The translations under genes were made by a program, and so were the position numbers. The notes below the pieces were generated by a model. It saw only the letters and a program-made list of their open reading frames with translations, was not told where the DNA came from and made no database searches. From NCBI GenBank assembly GCA_964057225.1, contig OZ059895.1:6510001-6574000 (forward strand): a stretch of 64,000 nt of DNA. The letters are read 5' to 3'. Origin of the DNA: Auanema rhodensis. Lineage: Eukaryota > Nematoda > Chromadorea > Rhabditida > Rhabditidae. Every line of letters starts with the position of its first letter. Within the stretch, counting starts at the first letter, position 1. This document shows, piece by piece, positions 38,196 through 50,863 of this stretch.

Positions 38196-38973
38196 ATGCC
38201 ACCAACTGAGCAAACCTCGGAAACTCTTCAATCATCAGCTTTCTCTTTACACGTAGTTCTTCAAAAATTAGATGCTGCTCTTATGGAAGATAAAGATGTA
38301 AAGTTGATTGAATTTATCAACGCTTATGAGGAGCTCAATAAGTAAGGATCCTACTTATTAAATATATATCTAAAGTAATTTTTATTCAACAGGTTTATTG
38401 GCATTTTGGGTACTATTTTCCAATTTGTGAAACTCGATGTTAATTTAAAAATCGGAACCCTACTCAAACTAAATAAAAACGACTCTACGAATTATACTAC
38501 TGTAAACAATATGTTAAACTATGAGCATACATTAAAGCAGAAACCTGGGTCTACTGCTTTTCTTGGCTTACATAGGTATATAGAAAATTCATTCAATATT
38601 ATAATAATACTTTAAAGGGCCTTGGAGTTTATTGTAGACTTCCTTCAAAGTCTTATTGTTGCTAATGATGAAGACAGCGTTCCTCAAATTTGTCGACAAT
38701 CCTATGAAAAGACTCTAGCGAAGTATTCACATGGGCAATCTCTCTCTCTAGTACTTTTTTACTTTTAGGTTTCATGCTTGGATGATTCGAAAAGCTGTTG
38801 ATCTTGCTTCCTATACTTTGCCAAATCGTCGGCAACTAATCGAAGGAATTCAAGGATCATGCTCAGAAGAAGAAGTTAGAGAAGTAGCTTCAAACGTGAT
38901 TAAACGTGGTCAATCAATTCATAAATTGAATCAAACTACATATGATGAACTTAAACTCAATAACCTCCTTTAA
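38196..38973 (+). CDS. CPTP: ceramide-1-phosphate transfer protein (GLTP fold)
   Basis: Moves ceramide-1-phosphate between membranes. Exons 38196-38341, 38393-38575, 38618-38722 and 38769-38973 give 212 residues, the size of human CPTP. The lipid head-group site reads KLDVNLK: the Asp and a Lys four residues on, as in CPTP (GLTP has Asn there). It is followed by GLHRALEFIVDFL with the conserved Arg, and KFHAWMIRKAV with the conserved His. The C-terminus LPNRRQLIEGI also fits. The start follows TTTCTAG by 5 nt. WDR75 lies 599 nt downstream on the same strand. Confidence 0.9.
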
Positions 38974-39572
38974 TCAATCAATCATAATTACGTGCATTTG
39001 GTGCTACACCTATTGCTATAGTCATAATTTTGCCTCAGCATTTTAATCATGTTTTTAGCATAATGCATAATTGCTCTGTATATATTTTGAAAAAATATTG
39101 ATCTTGCAATCCTGGCATTTTTTACTATATTTGCATATTATTGTTATGATATTTTGTGCCTTTTTTCTGTGAATGCATCACTTAGATTTTACTCGCTCTT
39201 TCATTAGCTTTTATTTCGTTTTTCTTCCGTTCTTTATGGCTCCGCCCATTTTGCCGAATTGCGCACAATTTCTTATAGGAAGTCTCAGATTTAAATATGG
39301 ATACGAAATGAATATTATTAAAATACTAATCTAATAATATCCTGAAGGTACCCCTTCGTTTGAATTAAAATTTTACTTGCGCATGTAAAACCGTGTGCAT
39401 TTCGGCAAACGGGGCGGTTCTTATGTGGATGAAGAAAAAACTTAATAAGAGTTTAAATTTTGTATATTTGGCATAAATAGTTTATTTTTTTATTAGTAAT
39501 GTTTCAATTGTTTTTCGAACAAATTTATTTGGTTTAAATTTTATTTATTTGTTTTAATTATTTTATCTTAGA
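38974..39572. other. intergenic between CPTP and WDR75
   Basis: AT-rich. The main content is the small inverted-repeat element at 39239-39420. Confidence 0.5.
39239..39420. mobile_element. MITE-like element with about 35-bp terminal inverted repeats
   Basis: Left arm 39239-39273 begins GGCTCCGCCC and contains TTTGCCGAA and GCGCACA. Right arm 39386-39420 is its imperfect reverse complement (GAACCGCCCC, TTTGCCGAA, GCACACGG). The 112-nt AT-rich core has no ORF. TAT or TTAT flanks both ends (left CTTTAT, right TTATG), a possible target-site duplication. A related copy lies at 37484. Confidence 0.6.
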
Positions 39573-42413
39573 ATGGTTGAATGGTCAGAAAAGACATTGA
39601 CGGGATTTCCTATTACCAATGTAGCCTTCAATCAAACAAATAGGTTTTTAATTGTTTCTCATAATTTCTTCATCTGATCATTTCAGTCTCATAGTAACAA
39701 CTTCTGATTGTGCAATTACTGTGAATCATATTCAAAAATCAACCCCGAAAATCACTTCTGTTTGTGCGGATCCAATTGTGTCTGTAGTTTTCACAGGACC
39801 AGAAGAGGTTGGATAATCCCTCAACATATTTTAAAACCCATTTTAGTTCACTACCGTGTCTACAAGTGGTGAACTTGTCAATTGGACTGTAAACTCAGAT
39901 TTTCTTGTTGCGAATAATACTCGTCGAGTTACTGCGTTTGCTGTAAAGTAAGTTGGAAAAAATTTCAAGTAATTGTTGTACAATATTTGTTTTCAGAGAT
40001 GTGGTTTTTGCAGCCGAAGGAAGAGAATCTGTTTGGCTTATTCGAGAAGCAGATAAGGACTCTCTGTTTTTCCTTATTGGCGACCAGCCTTTGGAAAAAT
40101 TATGTGACGTTGAATGCAATTTAAAAAAAGGACAGTTAGCTCTAGGAGTACGTCGCAGTGTTTTCGATCATAAGTCAAACTTTTTTTAAGGATGGTTTTG
40201 CTGTATATTGTTCTGGAAAGAAAGTTTATTACGTACCTACTGATCAAGATGGTGATATCGAGAGCCATCATCTCACCTATACTGGACATTTGAATAGTAT
40301 GCGCTTCAATGAATTTAAGTAATAAAATGTGCTTTAAGATGCTTCGACCAAAGAAAACGAAGAAAATATATTTGAACAAGTTACTGCAGCACGTGATTTG
40401 GTTGTTGCAACTTTACATGTAGGAATTATACTTGTTTGGTAAGTAATAGGACGCGTCAAACCTATTTTTGGATTGAATTTTAGGCACAGTGCTGATCAGA
40501 AAGGTATTGAAAAGGGTAAAAACACTTATCATCAGATGCATTGGCACAAGGTATTGCAAGATTAATGCAATTTATTAGTAATTTATGTTAGGTTGCTCCC
40601 GCTGTTGCCGTTACTCCCTTTGGTGGTTTACTATCAGCAGGAGCTGAAACAGTTCTTTGCAAATGGTCTTTAAATGGACCAGGAAGTCCTACGATGCTCC
40701 CACGCTTAGCAGGACCAGTGGAAGATTTGTTTTTATCTCCAGATGCTTCCTTAGTAGCACTTCTCATTGGTTTCAAGCCTTCACATCGAACATAAAATTA
40801 CTTTTTATTTGCAGAAGATAACAGTCTTCATATTATATCTGTAGGAAACATGTCTTTCCAAAGCGCGATCCCAACAGTTAGTTGGTGCAAAAGAGCTCCG
40901 AATAATGTTTTCACGACGTAAGTATGAGAAGGATCTAAAGTTATTATTATTTTTAATTGTAGCGATCCACTGACTAGTAGTTTAATTCTGAATAGTAAGC
41001 CTGGGTCAATTCAGTGGCTTAATCCTAAAACTGGAGAGACAGAAAGAGAAGTACTGCCAACATTTTATTCTTTGAAATAACAAAATGGAAATCATTATAG
41101 GCTCGTATCACGCTTGAAAATGCCGTAGATGGTGATATGCCTGGATTAGTAAACGTTTATCATGATATCGAACATGTATGCTTGACAACAACTTCAGCTG
41201 CTACTTTAACTAGTATAGTAAATTATAAAGAACATCAGGTATGATTCAATTCATAAAAATTAAATCTCTGACGTATTGATTTTCTTTAGAAACGTCTGAG
41301 ATTCTGGAAACGTAGCTCAAATGATTACTCTATTTTGGAGTTACAAGAAACTACCGCTGTTCCTAATAATATTAAATATGTTGCTGGCTGTATAAGACCT
41401 GTTTCAGATGAAGATAGGGTAAGCTTGTAATTGTTATGAAGCTTTTATTGTTTAAAACTTTAGATATTTGCTTTATGCTCTGAAAATGGTGAAATCACCA
41501 TTTACAAACAATGGCAAGATGGGGAGCGTTGGCGTGTAGATACTTCCAGAAATCAACGCTGGCAGGTATGTGTTTTCTTTTTGAAGATATATATTATTTT
41601 ATCTTTCAGACTTCTGATGTTAGATGTGTTTCGGATATTGTACCAGGACCCATATGGGCCACAGCACATGTAGGAATAGGTGGAGATAACATAGTTATCT
41701 GGGATGCTTCTAATGTATATTAGCTTTTACAACTTATTTTATTGGATTTGTTTTCTCAGATGACCGTTGTGGAGGTTATTTCTGCTGATGGTGTTGTTTC
41801 ATCTGTTCAATGGGCTAATAGTTCTCATTGTATTTTTGCCACTGATCATTCAGTTACATGCTGGAATGTATCCACTGGACAAATGGTGTGGACTGTTCAA
41901 CAAGCTCTACTTATTCATTGTGGTCCAAATGGATGTTTTGCTTGGGACGACATGCAAGGTATGTAAAATGTAAAGTATATTTCTAAGTATCAATTTCAGT
42001 CATTCAATTCGACCCGTTCACTGGAAAGCTTCTTGATTCTCTCCGTTTTTCTGTACCCATCGAGAAATTAGTAGCTATTCCTGTTAGTTCTGATAACACA
42101 AATGTTTTCTTAGCTGGGAAGATTGAAAAGGTATACTGAAGTTCTCCTATAAATTTTCAACAGAGTATTCTAGGGTTACCATATTATGAGTCCACCTTTG
42201 GAAGTTGAAGGACCTACAGAGCCTGAAGCATTTACTCCTTTTGGAGCTTTATTGGCATCAGTCCGTGAAGCAGAATCTGTGAAAGTAGTCAAGCCTCAGA
42301 AAGTTCCTAACGCTCTTGATTTAATGAATGGGCCATGCCACACCCTTCCTCCATTATCTCATATTGCTCCTTTGTTTATATCAAGTTGTTTAGCACCAGC
42401 TCCTAGCGCTTGA
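39573..42413 (+). CDS. wdr-75: WDR75 / UTP17 (Nan1) small-subunit processome protein
   Basis: WD40 protein of the t-UTP part of the SSU processome, needed for rDNA transcription and 18S rRNA processing in the nucleolus. Exons: 39573-39643, 39687-39807, 39847-39947, 39997-40147, 40191-40295, 40339-40438, 40484-40549, 40592-40769, 40815-40917, 40973-41050, 41101-41238, 41290-41418, 41464-41565, 41610-41714, 41760-41958, 42000-42130 and 42174-42413, giving 705 residues. Two propeller halves are seen. The best anchors to WDR75 are YHQMHWHKVAPAVAVTPFGG then ETVLCKW, MLPRLAGPVEDLFLSPD, and the C-terminal SHIAPLFISSCL helix. The start follows TTTTATCTTAG by 1 nt. Shorter than human WDR75 (about 830), lacking its acidic tail. 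Confidence 0.85.
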
Positions 42414-44175
42414 TGATATTCTACTGTTAATCTAGTTTGAAAATTGATTTACTTGTATATCCGTAGGAGTTAACATTTAAACATTTTATGAACGTTCTTA
42501 CAAAAGTGGTTTTTTTCAGATTTACATATTTCTTTGTTATATTGTTGTTGTTATCATTCTTTTGTTGTTTCTTTTGTTACATTGTCTGTTATTGTTCTCT
42601 GCTCTCAGAATCGCCAATGAAACGGTAGTTATGCACTTTAAATATGTTCTCATCTCGTTGTTGCCTCAAACTTTTCCGTCTCGGTGCTAGTTTAAGTGAG
42701 TGTGTGTGATTATCCACACCCTTAGAGGATGAATGAGGTAGATTATAGGTGATTGGCTCGCGAGATTTCAGACTGTTTCCCAATCATCCATCTCTGCCAA
42801 ATCTCTGTAAATATGAGCGAGCTGTTCAATGTTTGATTTAAACTTCATCTATTTATCAGTTCAAACACGTCATGGCCTATTTGTGTCTGTGAGATGCTCA
42901 AATCTAGTGAGGCCGGATGCGAATTTTCCAGAACATGTTGACTTTTTAGCAACTTTCAACAAAGTAAAATCTGGTTGAGTGGGTGATATTTTGAAATCAG
43001 ATAAACGAATTTTTACAATTTGGAAAAGCTGAAATTGCTCGCGCTTTTTAATAAGCAGATGAGGTAAACCGCTTGAGAGAAAACAAATAAAAACTTGTAT
43101 TACATATGATTTACGGAGCCACTGTCCTAATCAGCTAACATCATAAGTTTTCTCGAGTTGAAATGGTTAAGAAATGCAGTGCCTAAGCAACAGTAACGCT
43201 CTAGAAAATGCAGGAAGCTCTCTCTTTGTAAATTGGTTAAGCCGAGTTGTTTTCTTTGAAACAGAAAGCTCGTCATACTCTAACAGTAAAGAGTAGCAGA
43301 ACATGCTCTTGAAAGCAACGCACGTGTTTCTCATATGAAGAATAAAGACGTTTGGTTTTTTTTGTTTTTTTTTCTGACTCTCATCCATCTTATAGTCTAT
43401 TTGTGACTTTGTGAAGTGAAAACACATTCAATTGAACGTAGAGTTCAAAGAATTAGAAAACTCAAACATGGTGGTGACTCATATAGAGTGAAGAAGCAAT
43501 TACATAAAATGATTCATTTCTTGTATTATGTAGACGAAATTGAAGAATTATTCTTTATTTTATTTTCGTAATAAGGCTTTGGCTCTAAGCTTTGGATTCA
43601 AAAAACATTAGAACACAGCCGATTTGTTTTTATAAACTTTTTTTTGCTTCTTTCGATGAGAAGAAAAATATTAAAGACGATAGGATATATTGAATTTGTT
43701 TACAGGGCAGAATTTAGGACAGCACAGTGTCAAATCAAAAGAATGAGAAGAAGAATATTGAGAGTTTAAGAAGGAAAGAATCTGAGAGAGAGCTTAAGAG
43801 AGAAAGAGCACAGCAAAGTGTTTTCTTTATCCTAGTGAGGAAGCAGAAGAACTGGAAAAAGAGAGGGATAGAGAAAACAAAAGAGTGCGAGAGATAGTTT
43901 CATCAGCCGCCCCCGTAGTCGGAGGGAGGGCTGGACTTGGTTGTGTTGTCCAACGAATTGGATATATAGGACCTGTAAGCAGTGTCGGTCTCAGATAAAC
44001 TCATCCGAGCTGACAGTACACGAATGTGAGACGTTGAGCAGCTGCGATATTTCTATTTTTTGATTTTGATTACTGTATAAACGATTTTTGAAGTATTTTT
44101 CTTGAAATTTTATTTCTTTTAAACAATGAATTTATTATAATATTTATAGTTTTACTATATATTACATAAGAAACA
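42414..44175. other. intergenic, WDR75 to calponin
   Basis: 1.76 kb. It is unremarkable up to about 43700. From 43740 to 43900 it is purine-rich on the plus strand (imperfect GAGA tracts), and a GC-richer core (GGAGGG, about 43910-43990) probably marks the promoter of the calponin gene. No coding content was recognised. Confidence 0.45.
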
Positions 44176-44629
44176 ATGGTCGTGGAGCAACAACACTATC
44201 ACCGTCCAAGACCATCTGGACTAGCTGGTAATCTTACTTCCTTCATACAATTCAAACTTTTATAATGTTCTTTAATATTTTTTTAAATTTAAGGAGCTGT
44301 CCTCGATAAACAAGCTAGCAAATTTAACGAGAATGAAGCGCATTACCTACTTGAATGGATTAAAGTCAATATAATTTGTTATAATTAATTATTAAAATTT
44401 TATTGTTATAGGGACTTACAAAAGAAGAAATTGATACAAATGGTACTCGTGAAAACTTTAAAGAACAATTGAAAGATGGTCAAATTCTTTGCAAGTAAGT
44501 TATTATAGTTTTTCATATTATATATTAAAATTTCTTTATTATAAATATTAAAATACTTAAATTAAACGAAAATGATTATGTAAAGAAAAAAAGATCATCT
44601 GACAAAGCTCTCGTTATCTCCATATCACT

Positions 44630-44660
<31 letters not shown>

Positions 44661-45440
44661 GTCGACATGTCAACATACTTGAAACTGTCTGTTCAGATCA
44701 AAGCATTATGAAATTCTGATCTTTTACAAGATGTATTTGAATATTTGAAGGAAATGCATTAAGAATTCATTGCAAATAAAAAGAATAATAGAAAGAAAAT
44801 CTAAAAATTCCTACAGTTTCATCATATCGTAATCGTTTGATCTGTAAAAAGTTCCTGATGTTTGGTTCCTACTTTCTATTGAGCATTCAAGTTGTTGTCA
44901 TCATAGTTTTTCCTCGTGCAACAGGCAGTTGAATATGTCAAGTGGACCTAAAAAAGCCCGTAAATCTTTTCGTCCAAAGAATTTTCTTTGTAAATATGAA
45001 AATACCATTTTCCCTTGATTTTCCGAAAACATACACATATTTCATGTGTTTTATACTTAAGGCTCATCAATGCTGTACAAGCTGGAACTGTTAAAAAGAT
45101 CATGAAGCCTATGTCTAACTTCAATTGTCTCGAGAACATCAATCAATTCACTGCTGCAGCTCGTAAATTTGGAGTTATTGATGAAGAAGTATAACTTAAA
45201 TTTGAATTATATAATGTTAACTATATTAATTATATTATAGACTTTCCAATCTGTTGATTTGTTTGATGGTCGTGATCTTTTCTCTGTTACTGTCACTCTT
45301 CAATCGCTAGCTAGAAAGGTTTGAAAATTGAAAAACAGTTATAATCTATTACTAACTATAAACTTTATTTTCAGTGGGAAAAATCTCATAGCATTGCTCC
45401 TCCTCAGCAAATTTCCAAAGACAAGATCATGAATTTGTAA
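44176..45440 (+). CDS. cpn-3: calponin/transgelin family protein (single CH domain)
   Basis: Actin-binding muscle or cytoskeletal protein. Exons 44176-44227, 44294-44364, 44412-44494, 45062-45188, 45241-45318 and 45375-45440 give 158 residues. One calponin-homology domain covers nearly everything: EAHYLLEWIKGLT, FKEQLKDGQILCKLINAV, MSNFNCLENINQFTAAARKF and VDLFDGRDLFSVTVTLQSLAR. No calponin CLIK-23 repeat follows; the protein ends at SKDKIMNL. C. elegans has several paralogues (cpn-1 to cpn-4, unc-87); the symbol is a guess by size and linkage. Confidence 0.85.
44630..44660 (+). repeat. (CTAT)n microsatellite
   Basis: About eight CTAT units within the 567-nt third intron of the calponin gene. 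Confidence 0.9.
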
Positions 45441-46575
45441 ATTTCATATAGATAATTAATATGATAATGAAGCTAACATTCAATAATGAAAGCTTAAAGT
45501 AATACTATCCTTCATATTTTTGTATTTGTATAATATAATAATATAAAAAGAATATTGTTTCATTTTTATAAATTGATGACGGTTATTTTAAAAAATAATA
45601 CAATTAAATGATATCATTATCATATAATATAATGATTATAATCATATTCATTCTTGATCTTTTTCACTTTTAAATTCATTTATAATTCAATATCATTATC
45701 TACATATTATATATTAACTATATATAACTATATATATAACTATATATACCTATCTAATTAATTATTTGTATACATAGTATATTCATATTTACTAGATTTT
45801 ATAATAAATAGTTTGAATATTAATTATTTTTTACAATTAAACCGATCATGGCAACTGCAACAGACAAAATGGTCGCTTGGTAACTTATACGTGAATTCTC
45901 ACGTATATCATTGTCGTTTTTAAATTTTATGCTAATTAGGTCTTTCCTGTATTATGTATAACATAAGCTATATAAGTTGTAACTACAATATGCTTATATG
46001 CGTCAAAAGTGACGTTTCTTTGCACTGCTAAGCTGCTTACCTCAAAAACGTCATCAATTCTATGTTGAATGAAATTAGCTATTTGTCTTGACAGGTGAAA
46101 GTTTTATCTTCAAATTCTTACCTTGTGAGCATTTTTACTATTTCTCCTATGATCGTCATCGCTGTAATCTTATACTAAAACTTAAAAGCATTTATCCGGC
46201 CTGAGCCACAAAGTCGAACTTCTGGAATGAAAATGTATTTGTCGTTAGCTCAAATTTACTGAAAAGAAACGATTATCATGTCAGAATCATTCCAGAATGT
46301 GGGTAGGTAATTGACCCCTTTAAAGCTAAGAAGCTGCCGCACAGGAAGTCATCAGACTACCGTATCCGTCAGCCAGCTTAGGTCGTCAACGTTGACTATA
46401 AATAGTTTAGTTTCAGCCATTTGAAGTTATATCTCCAACATTTTATATGAACATATGCATATTGAAAATTCTATTTATCTTTTACAGTTTTTCTATTTGA
46501 AGTTATTTCCTTATATTCTATTATTGAATTATATAATCTACTTATAATCTTTTATAATTAGTAATATAGTTTAGA
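45441..46575. other. intergenic, calponin to flp-33
   Basis: 1.1 kb. The first 430 nt are extremely AT-rich (TATATA tracts near 45715-45745). From 45850 there is more complex sequence that probably holds the flp-33 promoter. No gene was recognised. Confidence 0.45.
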
Positions 46576-46955
46576 ATGCAATCTTTGGGTTTTGGTTTTG
46601 TACTTCTACTTCTTTTGGCTGTGCCACAAGTATCTTGTTCATTTGATTATCCATGGGTTTTGGATGCCTCACCAAGATACAACCCTGATTCTAGTTCAGG
46701 AAAACATTTTAATTCTATCTATGCTAAGTAAGAATATATAATTCTATATCATATTTTATTATAAATATTATTATATACTTTATAAACTTATTATAATTTA
46801 ATATAGGCGTATGATGCCAATGAAAGAACGTCGAGCTCCTTCAGATTTTGATGAATTTGGAAATATGATGCGTTCAATTGATGCTATTCAGAAACCTAGG
46901 TTAGTATTTACTATTTGAATATTGTCTATATTATTCTTTTTAAAGGTTTGGTTAA
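46576..46955 (+). CDS. flp-33: FLP-33-like FMRFamide-related neuropeptide precursor
   Basis: Secreted precursor of one long RFamide peptide. Exons 46576-46727, 46807-46899 and 46946-46955 give 84 residues. It has a signal peptide (FGFVLLLLLAVPQVSCS), then a propeptide, a Lys-Arg site split by intron 1, MMPMKERR, and after ERR a C-terminal peptide that starts APSDFDEFGNM and ends SIDAIQKPRFG. The final exon codes only for the end of Arg, Phe, Gly and stop, so the amidation Gly is supplied by a 10-nt exon. Known C. elegans FLP-33 is a single peptide with the same AP start and the same IDGIQKPRF-amide end (from memory), making orthology very likely. A TTTAG acceptor lies 1 nt before the ATG. Confidence 0.9.
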
Positions 46956-47750
46956 CTATAAAAACGAATAAACCATCTAGTCTCCTGTCTGCCTGTATGT
47001 CTTCTGTCAACTTGCTGCCAACCTCATCATCAACGTAACTTATTTTTAAAAATTGGTTTAATTATACATATATTTATATACATATATTGTATATAAATAT
47101 GTAAAATGTACATGTATAATCTAACTATATCAACTTCTTCCAGTTTTGTTTGGCATGTACAAGTTCTCCAAAATACAGTATACCTTAAATTCAAAGAGAA
47201 AAAAAAAGCCAAATAAAGTAGAAGAAGATTATTATAATTATACTCATTTTATGTGTATAAACTGTTAATAAATAAATTAAAAAAAAGCATCTTTAATATC
47301 ATTTAATATATATATGTGTATTGTATATAATGAAATAACAATCATCACAAAAAAATGTTATATTGAAATTCCAAATTCCATATCTTTTCTGATATATTAG
47401 AATCGGAATAACATTACAAAAGCTAGAGCCATCATGATTGAATTCAATGGATTATGATCAGAAAAGGTTATAAATCATAACAATCTGTTCATTATAATTA
47501 AAGTCTATTTGCATTTTCCCCGCCTTAATTTGTTTTTTTATATAAAGAGAAAAGTCTTTATACTATTATGATATAAGAGAGAGAGAGAGTTTAGAAGAAG
47601 AAGAAGAAGAAGAAGAAAAGATGGAGTAGCAGAGCTATGAAGGAAGTAAGTCATCGGAAGCCAAGTCAACTTTTTTTACTTGTAATAGACATGTTTCATG
47701 TTTCTAAGAAGTCAAAAACAAAAAATAAGAGTTCGAGTTAGAAACATAAC

Positions 47751-47812
<62 letters not shown>

Positions 47813-47868
47813 GGAGAGAGAGAGAGAGAGAATGAGACCTTCTACATAATCCGGACCATATAACATCA
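46956..47868. other. intergenic between flp-33 and beta-glucuronidase, repeat-rich
   Basis: AT-rich with (GAA)n at 47593-47617 and (GA)n at 47757-47832. No gene was recognised. Confidence 0.5.
47757..47832 (+). repeat. (GA)n microsatellite, about 76 bp
   Basis: Near-perfect GA tract with one GATAGG interruption at about 47808, just downstream of the beta-glucuronidase stop. Confidence 0.95.
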
Positions 47869-50863
47869 TCAGTTCTGTTGGAAAAGTTTTCCGTATCGAC
47901 GACGCAAAGTATAAGCGGCTATTTTAGGTTGACGATTTCGTGTAAAAACACCTTTATGATTTCCGACAGCACGAGTTGTAGCTGAAATAAAAAAAAATAA
48001 AAAAATAGTATATAATATATATATATATATAATATATATATATATATTTATGGTTAAAGACTAAATGTACTAAGAAAACATTGAAGAACATACACATTCC
48101 AGTCATGAAGTCAGCAAAATTCCAAATCATTTCTCCACATATTTTATTCTGTGAACGAAGAACATCAAAAGCTTCATGTGTTCGTTCAAGAAGATTGCTT
48201 TGATATTGTTCAGAGAAATCAACTGATGGCTCTTGATTAAGACCGGGTAAACTATCAGCTCCATATTCAGTTACAATAATTGGCTTATTGAATGTTTCAT
48301 GCCAAAGTGATAAATCCCAAACAACAGATTGATTAATCCAATCTAAATGTCCCATATCGATATACCATCCATAATATCGATTAACACATATAATATCCAT
48401 TAAATCAGCCTATAATTATTATTTTAGAATTATTAAAAATTTGAAAATATTACTGTTTGATCATTATCAAAGTTACTTGGTCCATATACCGTAGTTATTG
48501 GTCTTGTTGGATCAATTTCGCGAGCCAAATTGACGAGAGATCTATAAAATATTTAAATAATCTTATGAATAATTTAAAATAAATTTGTTTTTATGTGACA
48601 AAATATGAAAAAAACAATTTACTTGAAATAATTTCTTGAATATTCCTTTTCAGTATGTGGTTCATTGGCAATACTCCACATGATGACAGAAGGATGATTA
48701 CGATCTCTGTTGATCATATCTCTAACCATATTCATATGTAAAGCGTTGTTGTTCTTTGGAAATCCCCTATAAATATGAAAGATGATATCAGAATGATTGT
48801 AATCAAACTATAGTCACAGCTTCTAACTATACAAATCAATACATAAAGATAAGTAACTATATGTAATAGAAGATTATTATATGACACTTACTTTAATCCA
48901 ACAGCTGGTGTTTCAACAATACATGCAATACCACGACGATCATTCTCATACATACGTTCTTCGGCATAAGGATAATGAGATGTTCTATAGCAATTACCAT
49001 TCATCCATTCAACAAGGTTTAAATCTTTTGTCATTACAGCTTCATTATATCCACGTCCATGAATCTATAATATCCATTTCATATTTAAAAACCTTTTGAA
49101 TTCATAAAAGTATTAATAGTCTTACAACGAAAACATACTTCAAAATCTTCGTGCATTCCAAATCCAATACAATAAAATGGTTTATCATTTATCAATATTT
49201 GATTATTAGTCCAAGTAATGGTACGGAATCCGAATGTTTCACGGAAAACATCAAGAATTTCGCCAGTTGAGCTTCGAACTAATTCAACCTAAAGTAATAG
49301 TTAACATATAACCTTATAATTAATTAAATATTATTACCTTCATAGTATATAAATTGGGTTCTCCCATTCCTCTTGGCCACCATGGTTTAACATGAGCAAC
49401 ATGTCCTTTACCTTCTAATCCACGTCCATTATATACCTTAATATAATAATTATATAATTATATAAATAATTTAAAACCTCATTATTATTATTATCATAAA
49501 TATAAACAACAATATCTTCATCAGCATTATTTTGATTTGTAATAACTTGATATGAAAATGATCCTTAAAAATAATAATTATCTTTATAATTATTTTAATT
49601 AATTAAACCTAAATGTTCTGTTACTATAGATACATCATCGATACGGCTTTTAGGTAATTTCATCAAATATACTGATCGTAATATTCCAGCATAATTAAAG
49701 AAATCAAATAATCCAACCATTTTAAATGCTCCTTCTGCAGTTCTTGATACCTATAGTTAATATAATTATATTATATTAATTATAAAATATATATATATTA
49801 CCATTTGTCCGCTTATATTTCTTGCTGTTGATTTCATATAGTTAAAATCAGCTTGAGGTATAGTATCCCATGATAAAGTATTATTAACAGCTACAGTAAA
49901 CTAAAATATTATATGTTATATCTATATTTCATATAATATTTTAACTCTATTTTCTTGTCCAATTTTAATTTTACTAGAAATATCAAATTCAAATGGTAAA
50001 TGACCACCAACATGACGTCCAACTTCATCTCCATTTACAAACTATAAAGATCATAATTCAATTGATTAGATTATATACTATATGTAATAATTTAAAAATG
50101 TATAATACTTACAACTATTGAAAAGTAATTAACACTTCCAAATCGAAGAATGAAAGATGTGTTAGTATCACGAAGTGGTATGAAATTACGTTGTTCATAC
50201 CATACCCATCCTACATGATCACGTGATTCAGAATCCGGGATAATATCATTGTAAGCACTTGGTACAGGCATAACTGTTGCATTCTGAAAACACATTTGAA
50301 TATTATCACGTTATATCCACGTGAATTACACGAGTTTTACGTGTATTGATAAGCTTTATTTTAAAAATTGGCAACGTATCAGAACGGTTGTATATAATAT
50401 TATTTTCAAATTATATAATTTTCTCTCTATTTTCTTGGATGTATAGTATATTCACCTTAAATGTACGCAAATCATGAGAGTTCCATCGGTTACTTAAGCC
50501 AATATCCCCACTATTTGAAGTTTCTCGAACAAATGTCCATAAACCATCCAATTTATCATATTCTCTGATTTCATTTTTCTATAAACACATGATGTATGAG
50601 GATTACAAGTTTCAAAGAATTTTTTTTCTTTTCAAAAAAAAAAGTTTTCGTTTTCCCTTGTTATAAGAGATTAAGATATATGGTACTAGTCTGAAAATGT
50701 TTTAAACAAATCGAAAAAGAGACTGATGTTAAATCAGAGATTGGGTCAAGCCTGAGAAAAACGATGAAACAGATGGGTCAAGGCTTACCTGAACGGACAA
50801 CAGAGCTGTTGAAAATCGAAAGACGGTTATGGTACACAATATCAGCCTGTAAGTCCATTTCAT
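47869..50863 (-). CDS. GUSB: lysosomal/secreted beta-glucuronidase (GH2)
   Basis: Hydrolyses beta-glucuronides of glycosaminoglycans. Exons 50863-50789, 50578-50456, 50283-50113, 50041-49946, 49900-49802, 49750-49609, 49563-49478, 49436-49338, 49288-49139, 49064-48892, 48766-48623, 48541-48454, 48409-48094 and 47981-47869 give 624 residues. A signal peptide lies in exon 1 (LILCTITVFRFSTALLSVQ). In the sugar-binding domain: YDKLDGLWTF and HVGWVWYEQRNFIP. The barrel carries the acid/base Glu in SIANEPHTEKEY, NRYYGWYID and the nucleophile Glu in IVTEYGADSLPG. Several N-linked sites are present. The signal exon is read in a different frame from the longest ORF there. An acceptor TTTCTTCAG lies 12 nt before the ATG. 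Confidence 0.96.
48010..48048. repeat. AT-rich self-complementary tract
   Basis: Alternating TA run with a central dyad in the last intron of the beta-glucuronidase gene. Confidence 0.8.
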
